Assembly: GCF_029168945.1 (NCBI RefSeq)
Contig: NC_083603.1
Coordinates: forward strand, 32,337,396 to 32,401,395
Length of the DNA: 64,000 nucleotides
Source: Cannabis sativa
Taxonomy: Eukaryota > Streptophyta > Magnoliopsida > Rosales > Cannabaceae
Direction: 5' to 3'
Below, piece by piece: positions 46,052 to 59,999 of this stretch. The position numbers and the translations under genes are program-made. Position 1 is the stretch's first letter. The number at the start of each line of letters is the position of its first letter. The notes beneath the pieces were generated by a model. That model had not been told where the DNA came from. It did not search any database and saw only the letters and a list, made by a program, of their open reading frames with translations.

Positions 46052-48886
46052 TGTTAACGCAGATTTTTGTTGACCAACTTTGAGCCTCACGATTATGATT
46101 CAACATAGAAAATATAAAAGCTATAGAAAAATAAAATATGCACACCGAGCTTTTTACGTGGTTTTGGAGTTAAAATTCTTCATAGTCAACGAGTCAATCT
46201 TATTAAGATTTCTGAGTATTTTTTTCACGGCCTTTTGCGTAAGAGTTTTTTCGTCCCCCCTTTTTCTTTGATCTTGTCTGCCACTATTTATAATTGCATA
46301 GTTGCAGTTAATTAGAAAGCTGACCAAAATATGTTTACAACCATTATCCCTAAAATTGTGGGATCTGATTACACATCAAGCCAAATAAATGAGGTTTTTA
46401 CAAAGCTGTGAATATCCCGCTTTTATTGGGCCGAGATGAACGCGTAATTAAAGATCTACGGTAAGCCTTATCTCGTAGGGATGTCTCGCCATGAAGGGAG
46501 CCAAGATCACTTTGATAGCGAGCAGTTGCTTGTCATTTTGGCTTCTCTAGAATAATATTGTCTTTACTCTGATAACTATACTCTCTTGTGTCGAGAGGAT
46601 CTTCCTTGCATGCATACCATCTTCTAGCGAGATAAATGCCTCGCTATCTGCTATCTTGGATCTTCATACTATCTATACTCATTTTTGTATATTGTATAAT
46701 ATACGCTAAGTATTTTTAGCGTTGTCGCTTTCCCTTTAACACAGCGAGGTTGAGGCCTCGTCATGAACGTGTGCACCCCCATGGTTTCTCGTCAATACAT
46801 AAGTTAGCAGTTCGTGTTGGATATTATTTTACCAGGATCTTAGATCTACTCACAAGTATGTTGTTTAACACCCTAAATATGAACTTTCTAAAACGATAAA
46901 ATAAACACATATAAAGTTAAGAAAACTTTACATTGATGCAGCGGAATTAATGTCTCCTTCCACTCAGATCTCTAACCCTTGTATCCTTTCTGTCGCAGAG
47001 TATAATCAAGATCTGAGCCCGAATGTCCTTCTCTTTGAGTTTGATCCTTCACAGTCTTCCAATCTATGATTGAGTTACTGCTTGCTGTGTGTGGGCACTC
47101 ACTCTTTCACTAGGGTCGAAATTTAGAAGAGGAAAAGAGAGAAGGGGTTTTGGCCAATAGAAGAGAATAGGGAAGGCTCAGTTTTTCTGAAGAGACAAAT
47201 TTCTGACAGAAAACTAATGAAAGTGTATTTTGACTGAGCCATCACTTTTATATTTATAGGCAACTACTACGTTTAGGTTAGGAATTATTTGGCACTAAAA
47301 TAATGAAAATATCAATTTGAAAAAGTCAAAGAAGTGGCCGGCCAAGGTGTAGATAATGGGCCCATTTGATTTTGCAGTTTTCACAAATTTTATTTCTATT
47401 TTCTCAAAAACGCCAATTTTCCAATTCTAACCTTTTAAATGCCGAAACTAATTATTTAATAACTAAAATAGATTATTAAGTAATATTGTCATTTAAATTA
47501 ATTATTAACTAGACATATAAAGTCCATTAATAAATAAATAAACCTAGAATCTCTTTTCTTTACAATTTCACCCCTGCTTAGTGAAAATTCATAAATTAGA
47601 CATACTCTAACTTTAGAATTATAATTGATCAATCACGAATCAATTAATGAGTCTTACAAGCAGAATGTTCTCAACTAGAATGGGGACCATGGATCTATAT
47701 GCTGAGCTTCCAATAAGTCAACCAAATTTATCAAGTAAATTCCTACTTATTAATTCTTCGTTGAATCCACTCTTAGAACTTAGAATTGCACTCTCAGACT
47801 TATATAGAGCATATTATATGTTCCACGATATCAATATGCTATCTCATTTAACCATTGTTATAATCTTATTGTGATTTAAAGATCCTCTATATAGATGATT
47901 TACATCGAGATGGGATAAATTTACCGTTCTCACCCCTCAATGTATTTTGCCCCTTAAAACACTTAGCTACCTGTAAATGGTGTTTAGTGATCTAATAATT
48001 AGTCAGTTAAACAAGAGCTCATCCATTTACTTCTATTTGCTAAGCTCGAAGGGAATCATCACTTGACTTCTATACACCAGTAGAAGCTATAGATTCCATA
48101 TTTATGTTCAGCACTCCCACTCAATCATACTATCATGTTCCCAAAATATACGTACCACCCTGACCCAAAAGTAGGCTTAACTAATAAATCAAAGAACATG
48201 AATAGTACTCCTGAGTTGAACCTGAACATATCAGTATTTAGATTCTTTTAATCTTAAGATCAACTACTGATATTGACTTGGAAAGATATATAACGGTAAT
48301 TTGTAATATCTTAACTTAGTTGCAATATCGGTCCAGTCCAATGTATACACCATACATTCGAAACTAGTATACTTTACTAATGTCGTGGAAAGAACATAAC
48401 ACTTACTCCAAGTGTAAGTACACATCATCGCTGATTATCACATTAGTGTAAATCCAAAACACTGATGAAACAGGGACTTAGTCTTTTGATTCATATGATC
48501 ACAATCACATTCCACTGTGTTGACGATACTGTAATTGTGAATAAACATATGATCTTGATTTAACTGATTTTGTGTGTAAAAGCAATAAATATAATAAACC
48601 ATTAGCATGTAAAATTCATGCAAACATAAATCACTTCAAATTTCTTGTATTGATAACTAATCAGATTGTAAAGAGTTTTATTTAGGGCATAAAACCCAAT
48701 AGTTCGTACGTTTCTGTCTCGTAGAGGGCTATTCAGCCAACCAAGTTATAAACATAACGAATTATATTTCCAGCGAGTTGTTCCATGCTAAGCATACTTG
48801 TCGTTTACGTGTTTGAGTTCTTCCCAGCTCGATACGTGTCCTCCTTTGATGTGCTTACTGAACTTCGGGTATAACTACAATAAACA
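46052..48886 (-). repeat. Tat-type LTR (5' LTR of M or of a second Tat element)
   Basis: The right-to-left end reads ...CTGCGTTAACA at 46052, followed by a primer-site-like sequence, so this is a 5' LTR on the minus strand. It contains the CCACGTAAAAAGCTC block near 46150. The start is placed tentatively at 48886 (TGTTTATTGTAG on the minus strand). Without the inner solo LTR it is about 0.95 kb. Its sequence differs strongly from 22486-23247. Confidence 0.55.
46815..48701 (-). repeat. Fam1 solo LTR nested in the Tat LTR
   Basis: 1887 bp, from TGTTGGATATTATTTTACC to ATAAAACCCAATA, flanked by GTTCG at 46810-46814 and 48702-48706. It is closely related to the LTRs of F. Confidence 0.94.
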
Positions 48887-49459
48887 AATATCACATAATT
48901 ATTGATGCCATTGTACTTATTTTCTATTTCACATAGACCTACGTGTTACGCTCATACGCCTATTTATGTCTATGTGGCATAGACCCACGTGCTACCTTCA
49001 CACGTCTATTTACAATAAGTCCTTAGAAAGGTTTATCTCGGTTCTAATTACTGAGTCTAACCTAATTATGCCTTGTATTGTCAAAACGACATGAAAATCC
49101 CAGGAAAATGATGCTTGGTGGCTTTGGCCCTCTAGAGAGAAGGAGGAGCTTCTTCTAATGTGATTTTTTAGTGAAAGTGAAATGTGAAAAATGAAAATTG
49201 AAAAAGGCCTTTCCCCTGAAAAGTACTTATATAGTACATTCAGACCCTTTCTTCACTTACTTCACCTACATCAGTGAAGACAACTAAAGTAGTCATTTTT
49301 CTACTGCAAATAAGATCACACAGTCAAGGCAAAGTGTTTCAAAAGGCTAAAAATGCAGCAACTTTTAGTCAACAAAGGCTACAACTGTCCCGACCGCACC
49401 AACATAGATGGTAAAGGCCCTATCTGTATAGAGGTCCGCACAGGGACTTGGGGGGCAAA
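48887..49459 (+). mobile_element. Tat-type element O, 3' internal fragment
   Basis: The right end has a purine tract (CTTGGGGGGCAAA, about 49447-49459) just before an LTR start. On the minus strand a CTATATAAG box near 49227 precedes sequence resembling the 5'UTR of the antisense gene, matching the layout of M and N. No coding exon is included. The left border with the neighbouring LTR is uncertain. Confidence 0.45.
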
Positions 49460-49650
49460 TGTTATCCCAATTGTTGTCCTCCTGACGTGGCATGCTTATA
49501 TGGACAAAATTAGTGCAACGTGGCAGTACAACTCACCAATAAGAAGGCCAAGCCATCACCTAAGCAAACAGAGACCCCGACACTCAAATGGGAATCAAGT
49601 GGCAGACTAGCTCCCTCAGAGGTGCTGGCTGGCCACCTCTGGCCGGCCCT
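49460..49650 (+). repeat. 3' LTR fragment of Tat element O
   Basis: Begins TGTTATCCCAATTG after a purine tract, like TGTTATCCAGATTT at 62296. It is cut at 49650 by a Fam1 LTR starting TGTTAGAATATG. Confidence 0.6.
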
Positions 49651-49843
49651 TGTTAGAATATGTTTTACCAGGATCTACATTGGTTGCAGTGGAATTAAAT
49701 GACTCCTTCCGCTCATATCTCTAACCCTTGTATCCTTTCTATCACAGAGTATCACCAAGAACTAAGCCCAAAACTCCTTCAGTTATTTTGATTCTTCACA
49801 GTTTTACATACTATGATGAGGACTCACTTGTTATGTGTGGGCA
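49651..49843 (-). repeat. Fam1 LTR fragment J
   Basis: It has the left edge of a minus-oriented Fam1 LTR (TGTTAGAATATGTTTTACC), with an internal deletion after AGGATCTACA. It breaks off at GTGTGGGCA, where the LTR of G begins. The remainder of J is not found on the far side of G, which is itself truncated. Confidence 0.75.
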
Positions 49844-51733
49844 TATTGGAATATCTTTTACAAGGATCTAGATTTACTAACAAGTATGTTTTTAACATCC
49901 TAATATGAATTTCCAAAACGATGAAAATAAACACATTATAAGGTATGAGAAACCTTACAGTGGTTGCAGCGGAAATAAATGACTCCTTCCGCTCAGATCT
50001 CTAACCCTTGTATCCTTTCTGTAGCAAAGTATCACCAAGATATGAGCTTGATTCTCCTTCTTGTTATTTGGAATCTTCACAGTCTTACATACTATGATTT
50101 AGGACTCACTTGTTATGTGTGGGCATGCACTCAATCACTAATGGCTGAATTTTGTTTTGTGAAGAAAGGCTATGGTATTTTCGAATTCGGGGAAGAAGAA
50201 GGAAAAGGTCTCATAAAACTAGAGAGAAAGCTAGGGCTTTAGCTTTAGAGGCATTAGTTGGATAATGAGACCATAACCTTCCTTTCATACTAATTTCCAC
50301 TAGGGTTAGGGTTGAATTATTTGGAATAAAAAAAATGATAAAAAAATGGACCAAAAATACACCTAGTGGTCGGCCATGATGTGGGCCCAACACTAGTTAG
50401 ATTTTCACCATTTTTCTTAACCATTTGTCTATTTTTCACAAATACCACTTTTTGCAACTTCAACCCTATAAATTCTAAAACTATTTATTTAATAATTAAA
50501 ATAATTATCAAATAAAATTATCATTTATAATATTTATTAATTAGACTCCACAAAGTCTCTTAATTCATAAATTAACCCTAAAATACCATTTCTTCACAAT
50601 CAAGCCATATCTTAGTGAAAATTCATAAACTAGACATAGTCTAGTTTTAGAATTAAAATTGATTAACTAAAATCAATTAAGTGAGTCTTACAAGCAGTTT
50701 GTCTCAACTAGTATGGGGACCATGGGCCTATATAACCGAGCTCCCAATAAGCAGATCTATAATTTAGCAAGTAAATTCTCTAACTTATTAATTTCTCGTT
50801 GAACAACTATAGAACTTGGAATTGCACTTTCAGTTACATAGAACGCTCTATATGTTCCACCATATAGATACGCTATTAATTATCCATTGTTATAATCCCA
50901 ATAATCAATGATCCTCTATAGATGATTTACATTGCATAGGAACAAAATTACCGTTACACCCTTTCAATGTATTTTATCCTTAAAATACTTAGCCACCTAT
51001 AAATGATATTTCAGTGAACTAATATAATCACTAAAATGAGCGCTCTATCATTTATCTCTATTTAGCCAAGCTCGAGGGAAACCATTGTTTCACTTCAATG
51101 TCCAGATAGAAGCTATAGATTTTGTATCCATGATTAGTGCTCTCACTCAATTGTACTATCATGTTCCCAAAATGTACGTATCACCCAGACCAAAAGGTAG
51201 GCTTAACTAACAAATCAAAGAACACAAATAACACTCTGAGATCGAACCTAACCATGTGAGGATTAAGATCAATTGATCTAGGATCAACTAGGTGATATTG
51301 AATTGAATAAATATTACAGTAAATTTATCATATCTAATCCAAATTAAATATGGGGCCCTTCCGATGCATACTCCATACATCCAACCCAAGCTTACTTTAA
51401 CCAATGCCCTGGAAAGGACATAGCAATTATCCAAGGTGCAAGTAAACTACGTTGTAGATTATCATATTAGTTAAACCCTGTGTACTGATAAATCTAGGAA
51501 TACATTTAATCACACAATCCTGATTACTTTCCACTGTGTTGACAACACAATAAACAGGATTATTAGTGTGATAAGGGTTTGGATGAATTTATTATTTAAA
51601 TAAGTAAATAAATGATCACATGAACCAAATAACACATTAAACAAGTAATGAAATTAAATCTGTTTCTTTATTGATAATTGAATAGACAATATTACATTGA
51701 AATAGAGTTTTACTTAGGGCACAAAGCCCAACA
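49844..51733 (-). repeat. 3' LTR of element G
   Basis: 1890 bp. The left edge TATTGGAATATC is one substitution from TGTTGG; the right edge is CAAAGCCCAACA. It belongs to the same LTR subgroup as H. Confidence 0.88.
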
Positions 51734-51748
51734 AACTCCCACTTGCAG
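51734..51748 (-). other. Polypurine tract of element G
   Basis: The minus strand reads CTGCAAGTGGGAGTT directly before the 3' LTR, one base different from the tracts of A and F. Confidence 0.75.
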
Positions 51749-51760
51749 TAACAAAAACTA

Positions 51761-54700
51761 TCAGTACATTTCAATTAATCCTAAATTCAATCTGTGCTTT
51801 TCAAATGTAGTTGCAGTCAATACTTTGGTGAATGGATCAGCTAAGTTGTCTTCAATGTCCACTTTCTCCACCTGTACGTCCCCTCTTGCCACATATTCTC
51901 TAATGATGTGGTATTTCCTCTCTATGTGTTTGCTTCTCTTGGGGTTTCGAGGCTCTTTACTATTGGCTATAGCACCAGTGTTGTCACAAAGTAAAACCAA
52001 TGGTTTCTCTATTCCAGAAACGACAACAAGTCTTTGAGAAAAACTTTCTTAGCCAAACAAGTTCCTTAGCAGCCTCAGTGGCAGCTATGTACTCGGCCTC
52101 CCTGGTAGAGTCTGATATTGCGATTTGCTTAGCGCTTCTCCAAACAACTGCTCCACTCTAAGAGTAAAAACCATCCCAAATGTAGACTTTCTATCATCAA
52201 GACAAGCCTGGAAATCTGAGTCGGTATAGCCTACGGGATTTGAAGCACCACCTTTGTAGACTAACACATAATGCCTAGTACTTTTCAAATATTTCAGAAC
52301 ATGCTTAACTGCAGTCAATGTTCCTCTGTTGGGTTTGTCTGATACTTGCTCACAATTCCTACTGCATAGCATATATCAGGTCTAGTGCATAACATTGCAT
52401 GCATTAGACTCCCAACTGCTGAAGCATAAGGAACCCTTCTCATGTCTGCTATCTCTTGAGGAACAGTGAGACACTGTTCCTTAGATAGACAAATACCAAA
52501 TCTAGAATGCATCTGTGCCCCTTTGGCATTGGTCATTGAGAATCTCTTCAAAACCTTATCAATGTAAGTTGTTTGAGAGAGAGCAAGAGATTTGTTCTTC
52601 CAGTTTCTGATAATCTGAATTCCAAGAAAATAAGCAGCTTCACCCAAATCTTTCATTTCGAATTGAGTGTCAAGCCATTCGTTGATGTTAGTCATTTTCT
52701 TGATATTGTTACCAATAATCAAAATGTCATCAACATAAAGGGCCAGGAATACTACCACTTGATTATCCTTGAGTTGGTAAACACAAGGTTCATCTTCATT
52801 TTGTTGAAAGCCGTAGGTCTTGATTATTTCATCACACCTTTTATTCCAGGAGTGTAAACCTTGGTTAAGTCCATAAATGGACCTATTAAGTTTGCAAACT
52901 TTCTTTTCCTACCCTGGAAGAACATAGCCTTCTGGTTGCCCCATATAGATAGTTTCTTCAAGAATTCCATTAAGGAAAGCTGTCTAGACATCCATTTGCG
53001 AAATTTTATAATCGAAAGCGGCTACTATGGAGAGAAGAATTCAGATGGATTTGAGCCTGGCGACCGGACTAAAAGTTTCTTCATAGTCCACACCTTCTCT
53101 TTGGGTATAACCCTTAGCGACCAGTCTAGCTTTGAAAGTTTCGACTTCGCCTCCAACACCTCTTTTTTTTCTTGTAGACCCACTTACATCCAATTGGATG
53201 ATAATCATCAGGTGCATCTACATATTCCCAGACTTTGTTCTTTGTCATGGAATCCATTTCTGAATCCATGTTGGATGACCATTGTTTCTGTTCCGGACTT
53301 GCCATTGCCTGTTTATAGGTTAATGGATCGTCATCAATACCGTCACCAACGACCCTATTGATTACACCATCCAAGCCATAACGAGATGGTTTTGTTGAAA
53401 CCCTCCTACTACGACGAGGAGTCGTGATCTTCTGAAGAGGAACATTAGTGGTAGATTTCTCAGTTGTATCAACTTGCAAAGGTTCAACCGAGGGAGTAGG
53501 ATTATCCTCTACTTGAGTAGAAGAGGATGGAACATTAGAAAGAGTTATATCTGAAAGCATTTCCTCTAATACTACTCTGCTTTGTGGCTTGAAATTCTTA
53601 ATATATTCATCTTCAAGGAAAGTGGCTTTTGTGGAAACGAACACTTTATCATCCTTGTGACTATAAAATAGTCCACCCCTAGTCTCCTTAGAATTTCCAA
53701 CAAACATGCAAACCTCAGTCTTCTTTTCAAGTTTGCCATCTTTCTTTCTTAAGACATGAGCAGCGCACCCCCAGATTCTATAATGGTGTAAACTGGGTAT
53801 ACGACCATTTAAAATGTCAGTTTCCATCTGAATAGCATATCCTCAGGAGGACGTAGGTAGAGTTAAGTAGCTAAGCATGGACCTAACCATTTCCAAAAGC
53901 GTGTGATTTCTTCTTTCTAGAACTCCATTTTGTTGTGGAGTGCTAGGGGCAGTCAATTGGAATTCAATGCCAAGTTTAATTAAATGATATTTGAATTGCA
54001 TATCCATATATTCTCCACCCCTATCAGTTCGCAAGATCCTTAAATTTTTACCCAATTGGCTTTGAGCCAATGCTAGAAATTCCTAAAACTTTCAAATATT
54101 TTAGATTTCTTATGCATAAGGTAAATATGACCATATCTAGAGTAATCGTCAATGAAAGTGACAAAGTACTCATAACCACCTCGAGCTTTAACATTTAGTG
54201 GTCCACAAAGATCTGAATGCACTATGCCTAGTGGTTCCTTGGCACGCTCTCCCTTTGCAGAGAAAGAACGTTTTGTCATTTTGCCTTATAGGTAAGATTC
54301 ACGGACTGGTAATTCACCTAAGGTGACATTTTTCATTGGACCACCTTTGGTTAACCTGTGAAGTCTATCATAGCCTATATGACCAAGACATAAGTGCTAT
54401 AGATATGTTTCATCTTTACTATCGATCTTTTGCTTTTTGTAGTTTCTAGGTTTAGCTACTTTAAGCAGTTCGTTATTAAGCGCAAATGGTTCATCTAGTC
54501 TTAGAACATAAAGCCCCTGTTCCATAGATGCCACACAATTTCAATGTCATTTCGAGAAATGATAGAACTAGAACTCGAAAAATCTAATTTGTATTGTTGT
54601 AATTATAAGAATGAAACAGAAATCAAGTTTCTACTGAAATTTGGAATAAATAAGACATTTTCTAAATACAAAATTCTGTTCTGAAATTTGGGTATGGCTT

Positions 54701-55413
54701 TTCCTCTAGCTCTAACCGATACCATTTCGCCATTACCAACTTTAAGTTTCAACTCTCCAGATTTCAAGCAATTGCAATGAGCAACAGACATGGTTAGTAG
54801 ATCCAGAATCAAGAATCCAGATGGATTTGTTATTCTCTAAAACACATGATTCAAAAACTAAAGCATTGGAATCACTGCTTAACTGTTTTTGGATTGTTCG
54901 TATTGCTAGTTCAATCTGTTGTTAAGGATAATCTGAGTAAGTGGAATCACTTTCTATTTCCTTCTCAACTGAGCCTGAAGTAGTAGAATTGTCGGAGGAA
55001 TTATTCTCAATATCTTCATCTTTCCTTTTGCCCTTATCTGCATCACTGGAGAAGGATCTCCATGCAAGTGACAATGTCCGTTCATAAGCACGCAATTCAG
55101 ATTCCAACTTTTCTATGTCAAAGAGTTGTAATTATTAATCACAAATTGGTTAAACTCAGGTGATAAGTTGTTGAGAATAAAAATGAACTCTCTGCTTTTC
55201 AGATAAAACCATTCCCAGATTAGCTGCCTTCTGGAATTTCATGTTCATCATGAGCAAGTGTGTAGTGATATTCTGACCAGGAGTCATCTTCACACTTTGA
55301 AGTTCATTCCTAAAGGCATATTCTAGATGAGGATTGGGGTGTGGGTTGTACATTTTTGACACTACAAATATCAATAAACAGAAATAAATTATTGGTTCAA
55401 TAAATTCATACAC
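51761..55413 (-). pseudogene. Copia gag-pol of element G (gag, protease, integrase, RT, RNase H)
   Basis: Minus-strand order: a gag remnant (about 55390-54920, without a clear zinc knuckle), protease (WILDSGSTNHVC, 54830), GAG-pre-integrase (54500-54300), integrase core (IVHSDLCGPLNVKARGGYEY, 54230; LRTDRGGEYMD, 54040; STPQQNGVLERRNHTLLEM, 53940), integrase C-terminal part (IWGCAAHVLRK, 53780), RT ([20 protein letters not shown], 53230; YVDDILIIGN, 52730; CTRPDICYAVG, 52380), RNase H (GYTDSDFQ, 52230) and the typical copia end (ADPFTKVL, 51830). It is split by many stops and frameshifts (near 54835, 54600, 54280, 54071, 53840, 53150, 52140 and 52040), so it is inactive. The order protease-integrase-RT is diagnostic of Ty1/copia. 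Confidence 0.93.
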
Positions 55414-56654
55414 AAGTTAAGAAAATAACAAGTAAAGCAAAAATTAGCACATTAGCGCCTGACCCTGAGATGTGGATCATCCAAGGCACATTAGCATAGC
55501 GTACTTCTCATATGTTTGCAAAAATACCAAAAACTAAATATATTTATTATTTTCAAAGGTTTCCAACATAATGAAATACAATGTCCCGATAGGCGAGAGT
55601 CAAAGATAACATTAGTTGAATAGAGTAGTCAGCTCATCTAAAATAGACACCATTTTAGCAACCTTTTATTCGATCAAAATGAGAATCCAACGTTGTCCCG
55701 GTAGGCGAGAGTCAAGGTTATTCTCATTTTATGAGCTTCCACAATTGTTTCATATTTTGTAAATTTATCTCTTAGTAGTCACCGTAGGGGAGAGTCTAAT
55801 AGAGACGAAAACTTACAAAATACTTATCATATGAGATCTTACGGTGTTAAATGCTTTCAACGAATAACCATCCATAAGGGAGACGAAGTCTAGCGTCTCG
55901 AGGTTATATTGAAAACATTTAACCATTGTAAGACCAACAATGGAGATCGAATATCTCTTTGATTAAAGCTCATTATTTAAAATAATGTATTTTAATTAAT
56001 CATTTATTTTAATAATGAAAATTACTTAATTTAAGTTGATCCAAAATTAATAAAAAAAATTATTTTCAACTTTAAATTAATTTTCAAATAATAATTTTGA
56101 AAATCCATTTATAATTTAATATAAATTTCGAAATTATATAAAATATATTAAAATAAATTTCTAAAAAATATCTAATTTAAGTTATTCTAAAATAACAAAA
56201 TTTTCAACTTAAATAATTTTTCAAAATTTAATTAAATATTAATTTAGTATCTGGAACTAATCACCTTGATTTGAAAAATATCCCTATTTAAGTTGATTCA
56301 AAATTAACAAATTTTCAACTTAAAAATATTTTAAAGAATATCTGAATAACTAATTTTCAAGAAAATTCAACTTAATTATTAATTTCAAAATATTCCAATT
56401 TAAGTTGATCCAAAATTAGTTTAAAAAACTAATTTTTAACTTAAATATATTTTCCTTGAAAATTTAAATAATTAAATTTCCCAAAGAATCTAATTAGTTA
56501 TCACTTCTTTTCTTTAATTAAATACAGAAAAATACATTTAGTTTATCTTGAATTTGAATTTCATTAAACTAAGTGTAATTTTCTTAAATTAATTTCAAAA
56601 TAATCTGATCAAAACTTAATTTCATATATTTCGAAATTAATTATGTTGCTTAAC
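55414..56654 (-). other. Leader remnant of element G
   Basis: Contains the repeated motif as TGTCCCGATAGGCGAGAGTC (55582-55601) and TGTCCCGGTAGGCGAGAGTC (55694-55713), 112 bp apart. The CTAAT-loop hairpins at the equivalent place (about 55780-55900) are degraded. The rest is AT-rich, similar to 200-930. Confidence 0.7.
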
Positions 56655-56763
56655 ATCTCAGTTTTTATTTTTTGAATTCTCAACTAGACACAATGAATGT
56701 GATCACAACTTATTGTGTTACAAAAGACAATCTAAGATGGCTAAGGACTAACCTAACTTAACT
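56655..56763. other. Short unassigned segment before the CACTA element
   Basis: About 100 bp with no similarity to other parts of the window. It ends in ACT (56761-56763), the 5' copy of the 3-bp target duplication of the CACTA element. Confidence 0.4.
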
Positions 56764-57736
<973 letters not shown>

Positions 57737-57739
57737 ACT

Positions 57740-59999
57740 GTTAATTAATTAAGTTTGTTGGAACATAAACTGTTAAAAACAGTTGGTACAACTGGCTCAA
57801 GAGGCCAAACCTCAACATATAAAAATTAAACATGTATGCAATTGTTTGAAGTATATTTTCAATATAATAAATTATTTAAAATTAATGAGATATTAATTAT
57901 TACTATAACGTACATCTCATATATAAACCTTTTCAATTATAATTTATTTATGTTCCAAAAATAAAATAACCAGAGAGAAAAATAAGACACCTAACTATAA
58001 AACTATAAAATTTCTCTTTATATTTTGGGTGTGAGACTAGATAAGAAATCATTGGATTTTATATGCAACAATACATTTTTTTTTTTTTCTGTTTTTGGCT
58101 TGCACTACACTACACTCAAACAAAAAGTATGAGATTCTTTGTTGGTAAGCAATTAAAATTGCCTCTTTTTGTGTGTATTGTGCACATATGATCATATTTA
58201 TGAAGTACTCGGTTTTAATAATCTCATTCATGAATCATGATTCTTCATCATCACTTGCCATCTTTACTATCTAGGTAAGAGGAGCGTATGTTCTTACTAT
58301 CTTATGCTGCTTTCAAATAATTAATATTAGTAGTTTTTATAAAAATATTGAATTAGGTTTACAATGTTATTGTCACAAAAGCTTTTATAAAAATATTATT
58401 TTATATATAAAATAATTGTAAAATATTAAAATAAAACAATTAAAACATCATTAAAACAATTAAAAAATAACCGTGGAACAACTATAAAAACTTAACACAC
58501 AGTATTTTTAAAAAAAAAAATCGCCTGAATTAAAAAATAAAAAATGGTGTAAAAATCTCTTAATATTATTCAATTTACAATATGTTAAAAAAAAAATAAG
58601 TGAAGTAATAATTATTATTTCATATGTATACCTGTCACGCCTCTTTTTTCTTTTTTTGTAAAATACAATAATGAGTTTAATTATGGAAAGTGTAATTTAA
58701 GAAGTTTAACTATATGGTCAGTGACTTACAATATTATACCTAAAATTAATTTTATTTATAAAAATACTTTCAAAAAATTTATTTACACAAATACCGATTG
58801 CCACGTCAGCATAAATACCGAAATTTAAAATTATTACCGAAAATAGGAAAAAGTGGAAAATTCTCGTTTCCAAAAATTTTAGTGTTTTGCAAGTTTTAAA
58901 AAGAGCAACTTTTTAGTTGCTTTTGATGTAAATAATATATCAATTAGTTACTATTTATTTAAAAAAAAAATTGTTTCAAGATAATTTTTTTCTCATATAC
59001 GTTTAGTTACTTATTTTAATCAAATAACCTTAAAATTATGATTTTATTTATTACTTTTTAGGCTATGTGTTATTTTATTATTTAAGATACTTTGAGGTTA
59101 CCTTTCCGTTTTAGCAATTTTAAACTATATTTTAAATTATGAGAAACATATATATTGTTTTAGATATAAAAAAATATGAACAAGATAAAAGTAACATTTC
59201 CCTTTCTTTTATAAATTATTAACAAAAAAGTAACTAAATATTATATTTGAACAAAAGAAGTATACCATCTAATTTTATGGGTTACAACAATAAATATTAT
59301 AATATTTCATATTTAAAAATTTGCTAATATCTAAATAAATGTACTCTAAATAAGTAACACTAACACATCTTATAGAGCACAGAAGAGGTCAAGGTTAAAA
59401 ATTTAGTATCTTATAAGTCATTTTAGAAATTAGTTGGTATTTGAAAATTCGATTTTCTAGTGAAGAAACTAAAAGATTATTTCTGATTGTAATTATTTTT
59501 TCTGACAACGGTAAAAAAATATATGCTTCCCATATGTTAAAACGATCATGTTAAAAAGTAGATTGCGGTTATATAATTGTTGAGTTGAAATAATTACTTG
59601 TGTAACTAAAAAAAATATTTTAAACTTTCTTTTTTTTTTTAAAAAAAAAAAAAGAGAAACAAATATATAAAATGGATGGACAGAGACATAAAAAAAGACA
59701 AAAAAAAAATTCTGACACATTATATATATTAAAGATATATATTTAAGTTGTTGTGTACATATTTATGCTCAGATAATTATTTATTTAAGGAAAAAAAAAT
59801 AAAAGAAAATTCTGACGCACGGAAGAAAGAGAAAATAAAACATATGACAATTTGAATGTATACCGCATACTAAATTAAGAGAAATGATATTGGGTATATA
59901 CCTAAATTAAATAAGTAGTCATATATCTATAAATAAAATACAATTAACGTGTTTTGGTACAATTATTCCTTTTTTAAAAGGATCAGTAAGCTTGTGCCA
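57740..59999. other. AT-rich DNA without recognisable genes
   Basis: About 2.3 kb with poly-A/T runs (for example T10 followed by A13 near 59631-59653) and no reading frame with family motifs. There is no LTR or terminal repeat structure I could pair. It may be intergenic host DNA or old decayed repeats. Confidence 0.5.

Larger units (their letters stand above)
22486..48886 (-). mobile_element. Tat-type Ty3/gypsy element M, heavily interrupted
   Basis: Minus-strand order: LTR-like sequence (46052-48886, inner solo LTR removed), primer site and gag start (45864-46051), gag remnant (44104-44414), protease-RT-integrase (29330-32440), an antisense gene (24181-28952, plus strand), purine tract and 3' LTR (22486-23247). 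Fam1 sequences interrupt it at 24662-26544, 32446-44098, 44420-45863 and 46815-48701. The flanks of the first, second and fourth rejoin cleanly at 5-bp duplications. The two terminal LTRs look too different to be sisters, so this may be a recombinant or two elements end to end; the right boundary is tentative. Confidence 0.65.
49844..56654 (-). mobile_element. Fam1 copia element G, 5'-truncated, with gag-pol
   Basis: Minus-strand order: part of the leader (56654-55414), gag-pol (55413-51761), purine tract (51748-51734), 3' LTR (51733-49844). The 5' LTR and primer site are gone; homology to other Fam1 leaders stops at 56654 (TTAATTATGTTGCTTA). Being the only copy with recognisable RT and integrase, it identifies the whole family as Ty1/copia. 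The LTR length near 1.9 kb and the integrase style suggest the Angela lineage, which is my inference. Confidence 0.9.
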
